NCBI RefSeq assembly: GCF_018398875.1
Contig: NZ_JAGWDK010000003.1
Location: 1-64,000 of the forward strand
Length of the DNA: 64,000 nt
Source of the DNA: Bradyrhizobium sp. sGM-13
GTDB taxonomy: Bacteria; Pseudomonadota; Alphaproteobacteria; Rhizobiales; Xanthobacteraceae
Direction: 5' to 3'
The translations under genes and the position numbers were made by a program. The first letter of the stretch is position 1. Each line of letters starts with the position of its first letter. Under the pieces are notes generated by a model. That model ran no database searches. It was not told the origin of the DNA and saw only the letters and a list, made by a program, of their open reading frames with translations. Of this stretch, positions 45,291-53,123 are shown in pieces.

Positions 45291-45905
45291 TCACGCCGCC
45301 TTCAGCAGCCCTTCCTTGGTCATCGCCTCCTGGACCTTCGGGCGCGCACCGACGCGGGCCTTGTAGGCAAGAAGGTTCGGCATATCGGAGAGATCGAACT
45401 TCAACCGGTCGGTCGCCCACATCAGCATGGTGAACAGATAGCCGTCGGCTACGGTGAATTGCTTGCCCATCAGGTAGTCGCGCCCGGCAAGCGCCGTTTC
45501 GAGGTACTTGAACTTGCTCATCACGCGGTCCTTGAAAAACGCCTTGGCGTCGTCGGCGAGCAGAGGTGAGAACATCGGTCCGAGATTCTTGTGCAGCTCG
45601 GTCGTGATGTAGTTCAGCCATTCCAGCAGCTTGTAGCGCTCGTCCGAATCGCGGGGCGGCGCCAGGTTCTTGCCCGCCTTGTCGGCGATCATCTGGACGA
45701 TAATCGGCCCTTCGGTGACCAGTTCGCCCGAATCGAGGGCGAGGGCCGGCACCTGGCCCTTCGGGTTGACCTTCAAAAAGTCGTCACCATTCTCCAGCTT
45801 CTTGGCGCGCAGGTCGACCTTGACCAGGTCGTAGGGCAGATCGGCCTCGAGAAGCGCGATATGGGGGGACAGCGAACAGGCGCCCGGGGAATAATACAGT
45901 TTCAT
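45291..45905 (-). CDS. gstA: Glutathione S-transferase, beta class
   Basis: A 204-residue beta-class glutathione transferase. The conserved Cys10 (YYSPGACSLSPHIALLEA), the cis-proline in KGQVPALAL and the ES-like LVTEGPIIVQMIAD glutathione-binding region are present, with the C-terminal helical domain containing FTVADGYLFTMLMWAT. It conjugates glutathione to electrophiles or protects thiols. AAGGA lies before the ATG. It is divergent from a MarR regulator, with paired operators between the two, and shares the locus with gshA, which makes the glutathione precursor. Confidence 0.95.
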   Translation of the reverse strand: MKLYYSPGACSLSPHIALLEADLPYDLVKVDLRAKKLENGDDFLKVNPKGQVPALALDSGELVTEGPIIVQMIADKAGKNLAPPRDSDERYKLLEWLNYITTELHKNLGPMFSPLLADDAKAFFKDRVMSKFKYLETALAGRDYLMGKQFTVADGYLFTMLMWATDRLKFDLSDMPNLLAYKARVGARPKVQEAMTKEGLLKAA

Positions 45906-45943
45906 TGGATTTTTCCTTCCCTCGCAATTGTTGGCGGGCTGAC

Positions 45944-45989
45944 TAAATGCATCTGCATGGAATAGTCAAGATTGATGCACCTGCATTTA
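45944..45989. promoter_or_regulatory. Paired MarR-type operators in the gstA/marR gap
   Basis: Two near-identical dyads, ATGCA-TC-TGCAT (45947-45958) and ATGCA-CC-TGCAT (45975-45986), centres 28 bp apart, mirror one another. On the minus strand a TTGACT at 45969-45964 lies 17 bases from TTAGTC near the first dyad (candidate gstA promoter). On the plus strand TTGATG (45973-45978), an 18-base gap and TACACT form the candidate marR promoter, overlapping the second dyad. Each operator thus covers one promoter. Confidence 0.7.
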
Positions 45990-46027
45990 GTGCGGTACAC
46001 TGATGTGTGACAGATACGGATTAGGCT

Positions 46028-46516
46028 ATGAAACGCAAACCATCGACCGAGGCGACCGCCGCCTGGATCCGCCTGATGCGGGTGCAGAGCCGGGTGCTCG
46101 ATGCCGTCGAACAGGATTTGAAGAAAGCGGGGTTTCCGCCGCTGGCCTGGTATGATGCGCTGTTGGAACTGTCGCGCGCCCCGTCCGGCGAGATGCGCCC
46201 GGTAGAGCTGGAAAAGCAGATGCTGATCCCGCAATATTCCACCTCGCGGCTGATCGACCGCCTGGTGGACGAGGGCTTGGCGGCGCGGCGCGAATGCAAG
46301 ATCGACAAGCGCGGCCAGTTCGTGGAAATCACCGAAGCCGGGCGCGAGTTGCAGAAGAAGATGTGGGGCGCCTATTCGGCCGCGATCGAAAAGCACGTCG
46401 GCTCCAAACTGTCCGATGCCGACGCCATGAAGCTTTGCGGTCTGCTCGACCGGCTGGGCTGCTCGTGCTCCGACGTCAAGGCGGCCGCTGCCCGCGACAG
46501 CGTGCCGGCGCGATGA
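46028..46516 (+). CDS. MarR family transcriptional regulator
   Basis: A 162-residue MarR-type winged-helix protein. The DNA-binding core reads MRPVELEKQMLIPQYSTSRLIDRLVDEGLAARRECKIDKRGQFVEITEAGRE, with the wing containing DKRG. A pair of cysteines near the C-terminus (GLLDRLGCSCSDV, Cys-x-Cys) is a possible redox or metal-sensing site, in keeping with its glutathione neighbours. Divergent from gstA with two operators in between, and 96 bases ahead of gshA. Confidence 0.93.
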   Translation: MKRKPSTEATAAWIRLMRVQSRVLDAVEQDLKKAGFPPLAWYDALLELSRAPSGEMRPVELEKQMLIPQYSTSRLIDRLVDEGLAARRECKIDKRGQFVEITEAGRELQKKMWGAYSAAIEKHVGSKLSDADAMKLCGLLDRLGCSCSDVKAAAARDSVPAR

Positions 46517-46536
46517 CATCTTTGATACGTTTCGTT

Positions 46537-46560
46537 GGTGCGGACGCCACCGTCCGCACC
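46537..46560 (+). terminator. Strong hairpin between marR and gshA
   Basis: GGTGCGGAC-GCCACC-GTCCGCACC is a perfect 9-bp stem with a 6-base loop, 20 bases after the marR stop. The following bases are CCTTC, not a T-run, so it is more likely a stem that ends or stabilises marR mRNA than a full intrinsic terminator. Confidence 0.4.
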
Positions 46561-46612
46561 CCTTCAGCCACACGGCGCGTTCGGTCGAATCGCCAGATAT
46601 CCGGATTTTTTC

Positions 46613-47983
46613 ATGGCGCGTGACCAGATCGATATGACGCCGCTGCAATCGCGTGACGAACTCGTCGCGTGGTTCGAGGGCGGCATCAAGCCGCCGTCCG
46701 AGTTCCGCATCGGCACCGAGCATGAGAAGACCCCGTTCACGCTGGAGGGCCGCCAGCCCGTGCCGTATGAAGGCGCGCGCGGTATCGGCGCGCTGCTCGA
46801 AGGGATGCAGCTTTTGCTCGGCTGGGAGCCGATCATGGAGCACGGCAACATCATCGGGCTGTATGACGTCACCGGGGGTGGCGCGATCTCGCTGGAGCCG
46901 GGCGGGCAGTTCGAATTGTCGGGCGCCCCGCTCGAGAACGTGCACCAGACCCAGTCCGAGCTGATGGCGCACCTGGCGCAGGTCCGCGAAATCGCGACGC
47001 CGTTGGGCATCGGCTTCCTCGGGCTCGGCATGACGCCGTCCTGGTCGCGGTCGCAGATCCCGGTGATGCCCAAGGGCCGCTACAAGATCATGACCAACTA
47101 CATGCCGAAGGTCGGCCAGTACGGCATCGACATGATGTACCGGACCTGTACGGTGCAGACCAACCTCGACTTCTCCTCCGAAGCCGACATGGTCAAGAAG
47201 CTGCGGGTGTCGATCGCGCTACAGCCGGTGGCGACCGCTTTGTTTGCCAATTCGCCGTTCACCGAGGGCAAGCCCAACGGCTTCCTGTCGTTTCGCTCCG
47301 AGATCTGGCGCGACACGGATAACGCGCGCGCCGGCATGTTGCCGTGGGTGTTCGAGGACGGCATGGGATTCGAGCGCTGGGTCGACTACGCGCTCGATGT
47401 TCCCATGTACTTCGTCAAGCGCGGCGAATCCTATATCGATGTCGCCGGCTCGTCGTTCCGCGCCTTCTTCGAGGGCCGCAACAATTCGTTGCCCGGCGAG
47501 CGCCCGACGATATCAGATTGGGCCAATCATCTGTCGACGATCTTCCCGGAAGTCCGCCTGAAGCGTTATCTGGAAATGCGCGGCGCCGACGGCGTGCCGT
47601 GGGGCCGCCTGCCGGCGCTGCCGGCGTTCTGGGTCGGCCTGTTGTACGACAATGACAGCCTCGACGCGGCCTGGGATCTGGTCAGCCACTGGACCGCCGC
47701 GGAGCGCCAGGCGTTGCGCGACGACGTCCCGCGCTTCGGCTTCAAGGCCAGGATCAAGGACCGCTATCTGTTCGAGATTGCGAAGGAATGCCTGAAGCTT
47801 TCGCATGCGGGCCTGCGGCGGCGCAACCGCGTCGACCACTCCGGCCGCGACGAGAGCCGCCACCTCGAACCGCTGGAGCGCATCCTCGAAGCGGGCCGCA
47901 CGCCGGCGGAAGAGATGCTGGATAAATTCAAGGGCGATTGGGGTGGTTCCGTGGAGCCCGTCTATCAGGAATACGCGTTCTGA
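46613..47983 (+). CDS. gshA: Glutamate--cysteine ligase (GCS2 family)
   Basis: A 456-residue glutamate-cysteine ligase of the plant/alphaproteobacterial GCS2 family, first step of glutathione synthesis. The N-terminal EFRIGTEHEKTPF, the long ISLEPGGQFELSGAPLENVHQT segment and the metal/substrate-contact FVKRGESYIDVAGSSFRAFFEG are family signatures. I chose 46613 (MARDQIDMTPLQSRDEL), which fits the usual start, over an in-frame ATG at 46535 that lies in the hairpin region. With gstA and the MarR regulator it forms a glutathione block. Confidence 0.95.
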   Translation: MARDQIDMTPLQSRDELVAWFEGGIKPPSEFRIGTEHEKTPFTLEGRQPVPYEGARGIGALLEGMQLLLGWEPIMEHGNIIGLYDVTGGGAISLEPGGQFELSGAPLENVHQTQSELMAHLAQVREIATPLGIGFLGLGMTPSWSRSQIPVMPKGRYKIMTNYMPKVGQYGIDMMYRTCTVQTNLDFSSEADMVKKLRVSIALQPVATALFANSPFTEGKPNGFLSFRSEIWRDTDNARAGMLPWVFEDGMGFERWVDYALDVPMYFVKRGESYIDVAGSSFRAFFEGRNNSLPGERPTISDWANHLSTIFPEVRLKRYLEMRGADGVPWGRLPALPAFWVGLLYDNDSLDAAWDLVSHWTAAERQALRDDVPRFGFKARIKDRYLFEIAKECLKLSHAGLRRRNRVDHSGRDESRHLEPLERILEAGRTPAEEMLDKFKGDWGGSVEPVYQEYAF

Positions 47984-48048
47984 TTAAACGGGTTCCTAGT
48001 CTTCGGGCCGTTCATCCGCCGTACAGGTTGATGGCGCTCAAATGACGG

Positions 48049-48147
48049 CCGATCCAGCATGATCCGAACGACCGCCTGCCGGTCTTTCGAAAAATCATGC
48101 TGAATCAACGGGCTGAGGGTGGAATGACTTTTCGAGGAAAGTCATCC
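48049..48147. repeat. Two successive inverted repeats between gshA and the PAN-domain gene
   Basis: CAGCATGAT (48055-48063) pairs with ATCATGCTG (48094-48102), 9 bp perfect. ATGACTTT (48124-48131) pairs with AAAGTCAT (48138-48145), 8 bp perfect. They look like remnants of an interspersed element and precede the PAN-domain gene by about 35 bases. Confidence 0.55.
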
Positions 48148-48181
48148 CGCGCTGGCAACGCGCATTCGAAAGCAACCGCAG

Positions 48182-48739
48182 ATGGAGACTGGTCGCCTGC
48201 TCAGGGCGTGTATGGTGGCGCTCGCCTTCTTGGCGGCGGCCGTATGCGCGCGCCCGGCGCTGGCGCAGGCCAATTTCGACCGTCCCGGCGGCGATTATCT
48301 AAGCGCGCCGGTGATCTCGGGCGATCCGGCGGAATGCGCGCTGATCTGCGAGCGCGATCGGCGCTGTCGCGCGTGGAGCTTCAACTATCCGACCGGCTTG
48401 ATCAAGGGCGCGGTCTGCTGGCTGAAGGGCAGCGTGCCGCCCCGAGTCAAGAGCGGCGATTGCTGCGTTTCCGGCGTGCGCGGCGCCGGCGTGGTCGAGC
48501 GCCGCAATGATAGCGTCGAAACCTCAATCGACCGCGTCGGCGGTGATTACAAGAATTTCGATCTCAAGGACGGCGACGGCGACGACGTCTGCAAGGCCGC
48601 CTGCGCCGCCGACAACAAATGCCGGGCCTGGACCTACGCGCGCCCCGGCTACGCCGGCAAGGACGCCCATTGCTTCCTGAAGAAAGACATCAAGCCGCCG
48701 CGAAGGAAGGCGGGATTTACCTCGGGCGTGGTGAGATAA
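48182..48739 (+). CDS. Secreted PAN/Apple-domain protein
   Basis: A 185-residue protein with a signal peptide (about residues 1-28, ending PALAQ) and two PAN/Apple-like modules, each opening with a RPGGDY or RVGGDY segment: the first about residues 32-95 (CALICERDRRCRAWSF, then CWLKGSVPP), the second about 115-180 (CKAACAADNKCRAWTY, then CFLKKDIKPP). The paired cysteines form the disulfide-stabilised PAN fold, which binds proteins or carbohydrates. Probably an outer-surface or periplasmic binding protein. No strong ribosome site before the ATG. Confidence 0.9.
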   Translation: METGRLLRACMVALAFLAAAVCARPALAQANFDRPGGDYLSAPVISGDPAECALICERDRRCRAWSFNYPTGLIKGAVCWLKGSVPPRVKSGDCCVSGVRGAGVVERRNDSVETSIDRVGGDYKNFDLKDGDGDDVCKAACAADNKCRAWTYARPGYAGKDAHCFLKKDIKPPRRKAGFTSGVVR

Positions 48740-48754
48740 TGCGGTATCCACCGC

Positions 48755-48878
48755 CGTCGTCCCCGCGAACGCGGAGACCCACAACCACGAAAAGACTCTT
48801 GTGTACTTGGATGTGGCCCCAGCCTTCGTAATCACAAACATCGGTGGTTATGGTCCCTGCGTTCGCAGGGACGACGGG
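48755..48878. repeat. GTCCCTGCG-family palindromic element, copy 1 of a pair
   Basis: Inverted arms at 48755-48787 (CGTCGTCCCCGCGAACGCG) and 48845-48877 (GGTTATGGTCCCTGCG and so on). It sits head to tail with a second copy at 48904-49023. Confidence 0.85.
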
Positions 48879-48903
48879 ATAGAGACGAGGACCTCTCAAC
48901 ATT

Positions 48904-49023
48904 CGCCCCTGCGAACGCAGGGGCCCATACACCGCGGCCCGTGCAAAGGGCACGAGGGGCGACGGCTGCGCTTCGACAATGTAGGCTGGTGGTTATGGGT
49001 CGCTGCGTTCGCAGGGACGACGG
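48904..49023. repeat. GTCCCTGCG-family palindromic element, copy 2 of a pair
   Basis: Arms at 48904-48931 (GCCCCTGCGAACGCAGGGGC) and 48990-49022. It ends 15 bases before the stop codon of the nucleotidyltransferase gene. Confidence 0.85.
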
Positions 49024-49037
49024 TGACGGCTACGACT

Positions 49038-49604
49038 TCATTCCGCCGGCAACACCGTGAGCTCCGGCCACAGCGCCTTCCACCGCGCCGCCTTCGCCGC
49101 GTAATTCGCCGCAGAGAAATTTGGTCCCGGGTTGGGCCGCGCGATCATCCCAGCGGCATCATCAAGACCATTCGGCGCGTAAACCTCATACCCATCCCGC
49201 GTGCGCCGGATTCCGATCTGGGTGTTCTTGGTCAGAAAACGATCGATGCCGTCGGTCGAGCAACGCAGCGGCGGGTAGGGCAGGCCATGTTTCTCCGGAT
49301 ACCAGAGGTGCACGCGCGCCTGGTTGCGCGCTTCGACCGCGATGCCGCGGCTTGAAAAGCGCTGCGCCAGTGTGCGGATGACGGCATCCTCGGCTTCCCA
49401 GGACGTATCAGGATCGAAATAGAACACGTCGTAATCGTTGATGCCGTAATCGACCGCACGCTTGGTCAGCACGTTCCACACCGTCTGCACGAGACAGCCA
49501 GAGACCAGCCACGCGTCCGGCAGCGACAGCCGAAACAATTCCTCGGTGATGATTTCGTTGATGGGATTTTGTAATGCAGCGGTGAGGAATTGGTCTCTAT
49601 CCAT
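49038..49604 (-). CDS. Nucleotidyltransferase family protein (NTP_transf_6)
   Basis: A 188-residue protein of the nucleotidyltransferase-fold family PF06042 (NTP_transf_6). Segments: WLVSGCLVQTVWNVLTKRAVDYGINDYDVFYFDPDTSWEAEDAV, with the Asp pair in NDYDVFYFD matching the metal-binding DxD site, and AVEARNQARVHLWYPEKHG. I set the start at 49604 because upstream residues (to 49697) are a translated palindromic repeat. The substrate is not known. It is bounded on both sides by interspersed repeats. Confidence 0.88.
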   Translation of the reverse strand: MDRDQFLTAALQNPINEIITEELFRLSLPDAWLVSGCLVQTVWNVLTKRAVDYGINDYDVFYFDPDTSWEAEDAVIRTLAQRFSSRGIAVEARNQARVHLWYPEKHGLPYPPLRCSTDGIDRFLTKNTQIGIRRTRDGYEVYAPNGLDDAAGMIARPNPGPNFSAANYAAKAARWKALWPELTVLPAE

Positions 49605-49615
49605 AGGCACGCCGC

Positions 49616-49706
49616 TGTAGGGTGGGCAAAGCGAAGCGTGCCCACCATCTTGTTTCGCGATTGGAAGAAATTGGTGGGCACGCTTCGCTCTGCCCACCCT
49701 ACAAGT
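49616..49706. repeat. GTAGGGTGGGCA palindromic repeat (left of MmcQ/YjbR gene)
   Basis: The ends TGTAGGGTGGGCAAAGCGAA and TTCGCTCTGCCCACCCTACA are inverted, with TGCCCACCA and TGGTGGGCA inside. One base lies between its end and the stop codon of the MmcQ/YjbR gene, so it brackets that gene together with the copy at 50057-50153. Confidence 0.88.
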
Positions 49707-50048
49707 CTACAAATTCCCGTCGAATTGCTTCACCGCTTTCTTCGACGCCAGCGTGCGCCAGTGCCGGCGCAACAGCGGCTCGACGGTGGCGCGGCTGGCC
49801 TTCGAGAGGCGGATCAGCACGATCGGATAATCCCGGTAGTGATCGATGAAGTAAAATACCTTCGGCTGGCTTTCCACCAGCATCTCGCGCTCATCCCTTG
49901 GCACGCCCGGCATCACCATGCTGTCGCCGTCCTCCTTCAGCCGCACGAGCATCTTCTTGCGCACCTTCAAGGCCGGCGTGCCGTAGGAAGTGCCGTCCTC
50001 GACCTCCGGCCAGGCCAGCGCGATTTTTCGGACGTCGTCGAAGGTCAT
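49707..50048 (-). CDS. MmcQ/YjbR family protein
   Basis: A 113-residue protein of the MmcQ/YjbR-like family, which has a small DNA-binding-type fold and no firmly established role. Signature segments: DVRKIALAWPEVEDGTSYGTPALKV near the start, KKMLVRLKEDGDSMVMPGV and the closing LRRHWRTLASKKAVKQFDGNL. I chose the start at 50048 because the residues up to 50078 are repeat-encoded. Both flanks are copies of the same palindromic element, an arrangement like a small cargo between MITE-like repeats. Confidence 0.9.
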   Translation of the reverse strand: MTFDDVRKIALAWPEVEDGTSYGTPALKVRKKMLVRLKEDGDSMVMPGVPRDEREMLVESQPKVFYFIDHYRDYPIVLIRLSKASRATVEPLLRRHWRTLASKKAVKQFDGNL

Positions 50049-50056
50049 GGATGGCG

Positions 50057-50153
50057 CCGTAAGGTGGGCAAAGCGCAAGCGTGCCCACCATTAAGCTTGA
50101 TCGCTGGCGAGATGGTGGGCACGGCGCAAATGCGCCTTTGCCCACCCTACTTC
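50057..50153. repeat. GTAGGGTGGGCA palindromic repeat (right of MmcQ/YjbR gene)
   Basis: Inverted ends GTAAGGTGGGCAAAGCGCAA and TTGCGCTTTGCCCACCCTAC (with one or two changes), and inner TGCCCACCA/TGGTGGGCA. It is inverted in sense to the copy at 49616 through its own symmetry and lies between the MmcQ/YjbR gene and lepB. Confidence 0.88.
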
Positions 50154-50170
50154 CCGCTACGCCGTTCCGC

Positions 50171-50959
50171 TCAATGCACGGACGTAAAAAACCGCGCCAG
50201 CCGGAAACCCGACAGCCAGGTCCATACCGGCTGGTTGCGTATGCCGAGATCCCAGGAGCCGACCACGGCATCGGCGCGGCCGATCAGATTGTCGATCGGC
50301 AACAATCCCACGCCGCCGTCGCGCACGGAGACGCGGCTGTCGGCGGAATTGTCCCTGTTGTCGCCGAGCACGAATAGTTTGCCCGGCGGCACGATTACCT
50401 CGGGCGTGTTATCGAGCCTTCCATTGTCGCGCATCTTGAAGATGGCGTGGCTGACGCCGTTCGGCAGCGTCTCGACAAAGCGGTAGGCCCGTTCGGTGTT
50501 GCCGCGATCGTCTTCGGCCTGCGCCACGCCGTCGGGCTTCAACGCCGCGGCATGGTCGTTGATGAAGAGCTGGCCCTGCCGCATCTGGATGTGGTCACCC
50601 GGCAATCCGACCACGCGCTTGACCCAGGCCTGCGAGCGGTCGCCCGGCCAGCGGAACACGACGACGTCGCCGCGTTTGGGCGTTTCGCCGAACAGACGGC
50701 CGGTCTCGGGCAGCGTGAGCTGGATCGGCAGGGACGCCGCGCCGTAGCCGTAAGGATATTTCGAGGCGAGCAGCGCATCGCCGATCAGAAGCGTCGGCTC
50801 CATCGAGCCGGACGGCACGTAAAACGGCTCGGCCAGCGCGCCCTTGGCGATGAAGACGACGGCAACGATCGCCGCCAGTTGCACGGCCTGGGCGCGCCAG
50901 CTCGCTACCTTGCCGAGAGAGGTGTCCTTTTGATCACCTACCAGTTTCTCCTCGCTCAC
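50171..50959 (-). CDS. lepB: Signal peptidase I
   Basis: A 262-residue signal peptidase I, which removes leader peptides from exported proteins at the inner membrane. One N-terminal membrane helix at about residues 21-40; the nucleophile Ser in VPSGSMEPTLLIGD near residue 52; the general-base Lys in WVKRVVGLPGDHIQM; and the GDNRDNSADSR box near the C-terminus. It starts with GTG at 50959, overlapping the last base of the tldD stop codon, so it is translationally coupled to tldD. Confidence 0.95.
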   Translation of the reverse strand: MSEEKLVGDQKDTSLGKVASWRAQAVQLAAIVAVVFIAKGALAEPFYVPSGSMEPTLLIGDALLASKYPYGYGAASLPIQLTLPETGRLFGETPKRGDVVVFRWPGDRSQAWVKRVVGLPGDHIQMRQGQLFINDHAAALKPDGVAQAEDDRGNTERAYRFVETLPNGVSHAIFKMRDNGRLDNTPEVIVPPGKLFVLGDNRDNSADSRVSVRDGGVGLLPIDNLIGRADAVVGSWDLGIRNQPVWTWLSGFRLARFFTSVH

Positions 50960-52383
50960 TAGCCCGTTCCTCCGACCGTGATCCTTTCCATCCGCAGCGT
51001 CGGCTGGCCGACGCCGACCGGCACGCCCTGGCCGTTCTTACCGCAGGTGCCGATGCCGGTATCGAGCGCCAGATCGTTGCCGACCATGGTGATGCGGTGC
51101 AGGTCGGTCGGCCCGTTGCCGATCAACATCGCGCCCTTCAAGGGCGCGCCGAGCTTGCCGTTCTCGATCTTGTAGGCCTCGGTGCACTGGAACACATACT
51201 TGCCCGAGGTGATGTCGACCTGGCCGCCGCCGAAATTCGCGGCATAAACGCCCTTCTTCACCGAAGCGATGATTTCCGCCGGATCGCGCTCGCCGGCCAG
51301 CATATAGGTGTTGGTCATGCGCGGCATCGGCACATGGGCGTAGCTCTGGCGACGGCCATTGCCGGTCGGCTTCATGTTCATCAGCCGCGCGTTCTGCCGG
51401 TCCTGCATGTACCCGACCAGAATGCCGTCTTCGATCAGCATGGTGCGGTTGGTCGGCGTGCCCTCGTCGTCAATCGAGAGCGAACCACGCCGCGACGCGA
51501 TGGTGCCGTCGTCGACGACGGTGACGCCCTTGGCCGCGACCTGCTTGCCCATCAGTCCTGCGAAAGCTGACGTCTGCTTGCGGTTGAAGTCGCCTTCCAG
51601 CCCATGACCGACCGCTTCATGCAGCATCACGCCGGGCCAGCCGGCGCCCAGCACCACATCCATTTCGCCCGCGGGCGCAGGCACCGATTCCAGATTGACC
51701 AGCGCCTCGCGGATGGCGCCGTCGGCAGCCTCGCGCCACGCTTTGGTCTCGATGAAGCGCGCGTAGCCCTCGCGGCCGCCATAGCCCTTGCTGCCGCTTT
51801 CCTGCCGGTCGCCTTGTCCGGCGACCACGGAAATATTCACGCGCACCAATGGGCGGATGTCGCGATAGCTTTCGCCGTCAGGCCGCAAAATTTCCACCAC
51901 CTGCCAGGTGGCGCCCAGACTGATGGAGGCCTGCCGCACCCGCGGATCCTTGTCGCGGACATAGGCATCGATCTCTGCCAGCAGCTTGACCTTGGCTTCG
52001 AACCCCGGCGCATCCAAAGGATTCTCGTCGCCATAGAGCCGCACATTAGTATGCGGCGGAGCAGCGGCAAAATTGCCGCTGTAGCCACCGCGCACCGCGG
52101 CGACCGCGTCCGCCGCGCGGATCAGCGCCGGCAGCGACACGTCGGAGGAATGCGCGTAGCCGACCGCGTCGTCCTTCACCGCGCGTAGGCCAAATCCCTG
52201 CGAGGTATCGTAGGTCGCCTGCTTCAAGCGCCCATTATCGAAACCGAGCGCTTCGGTCTGGCCATACTCCAGAAACAGCTCGCCGTCGTCGGCGCCCAAA
52301 AGCCCCCGCGTGATCTCGCGTCTGACGGCATCGCGGTCGAGATTGGCGCGGTCGAGCAAGGAGGTGGTGGCGAGGTTGGTCAT
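50959..52383 (-). CDS. tldD: Metalloprotease TldD
   Basis: A 474-residue TldD protein, the zinc-bearing half of the TldD/TldE (PmbA) protease that degrades unfolded peptides and processes some ribosomal peptides. The metal motif [11 protein letters not shown] is plain ([14 protein letters not shown]), and the C-terminal [47 protein letters not shown] region is typical. I placed the start at 52383 (MTNLATT), since residues up to 52479 are repeat-encoded. No TldE partner in the window. The last base of its stop overlaps lepB. Confidence 0.94.
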   Translation of the reverse strand: [474 protein letters not shown]

Positions 52384-52407
52384 GCAGGCTCCGATGCGAA
52401 TGTTTGC

Positions 52408-52532
52408 CGTCGTCCCCGCGAACGCGGGGACCCATAACCACAAGCGCCGATTGTAAGCGCAGACGTCCGGCGAGTTCACATTACAACGCGGACATCTGTG
52501 GGTATGGGTCCCTGCGTTCGCGGGGACGACGA
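52408..52532. repeat. GTCCCTGCG-family palindromic element upstream of tldD
   Basis: Arms at 52408-52442 and 52499-52531 (CGTCGTCCCCGCGAACGCG on the left), about 55 bases apart. It lies between the convergent-starting HxlR gene and tldD, immediately upstream of the tldD ribosome site, so it may shape tldD mRNA. Confidence 0.85.
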
Positions 52533-52574
52533 TCCCGGAAGATAGTCATGCCCGCAGCAAAAGGGGAGGGTCCC

Positions 52575-52973
52575 TCACAGCCCTTTGTCATGTCCTTTGC
52601 CGGCCGCATCCGCAACATCCGGATCGGGATCCAGTCTGCCATGCGCATTGGCCCAGCGGGACAGCTCTTCGAACACAGGTCTCAGGGCCTTTGCCGCGGG
52701 TGTCATCTCATATTCGACGCGGGGCGGCACTTCGGCGAACACAGTGCGCTTCACCAAGCCTTCGTTTTCGAGATCGCGCAATTGTGTGGTCAGCATGTGC
52801 TGCGTCACGTCAGGAATGGCGCGCCGCAATTGGCCGAAACGCTGCTTGCCCTCGACCAACTGCCAGAGGATTTCGCCCTTCCATTTGCCGGAGAGCAGGC
52901 GAAGCGCGCGGTGAAGCTGCTGCCTGGCCCGCTCGGAGGGACATTCCTCCGCGTTATTGGTCTGCTTTTTCAT
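52575..52973 (-). CDS. HxlR family regulator with single N-terminal cysteine
   Basis: A 132-residue HxlR-type winged-helix regulator. The core reads LSGKWKGEILWQLVEGKQRFGQLRRAIPDVTQHMLTTQLRDLENEGLVKRTVFAEVPPRVEYEMT. The only cysteine is Cys11 (AEECPSERAR), the position used as a thiol switch by the related redox sensors YodB and QsrR. It is divergent from DoxX, and its targets probably include the DoxX/DsrE/TlpA run downstream. Confidence 0.9.
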   Translation of the reverse strand: MKKQTNNAEECPSERARQQLHRALRLLSGKWKGEILWQLVEGKQRFGQLRRAIPDVTQHMLTTQLRDLENEGLVKRTVFAEVPPRVEYEMTPAAKALRPVFEELSRWANAHGRLDPDPDVADAAGKGHDKGL

Positions 52974-53038
52974 ACTACACCAGAAAAATCATCCTACTTG
53001 TCAATTTCATCTTAGTACCGAATTTTAATTTTGAAAGC

Positions 53039-53070
53039 CTTGGGCACCTTAAGTCTTGGACACCTTAAGG
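53039..53070. repeat. 16-bp tandem repeat in the HxlR/DoxX gap
   Basis: Two direct copies, CTTGGGCACCTTAAGT (53039-53054) and CTTGGACACCTTAAGG (53055-53070). They follow an AT-rich stretch (52978-53038) that is unlike the rest of the window and probably contains the two promoters. Position and spacing suit an operator for the HxlR regulator, though its geometry differs from known HxlR sites. Confidence 0.5.
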
Positions 53071-53123
53071 GCGCAGGGACGCTTCGCGGCCGGGGGCCGT
53101 TCTCAAACTTTCGGGAGAATTCG

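Noticed and set aside
48755..49023. Regularly spaced repeats that resemble a CRISPR array at first sight
   Set aside because: The repeats are inverted arms of two palindromic elements, not direct repeats with unique spacers, and no cas gene is near.
52384..52479. N-terminal extension of TldD
   Set aside because: The extra residues are translated from a palindromic element. The same artefact affects the extended frames of the nucleotidyltransferase (49605-49697), MmcQ/YjbR (50049-50078) and FadB-type (42736-42855) genes.
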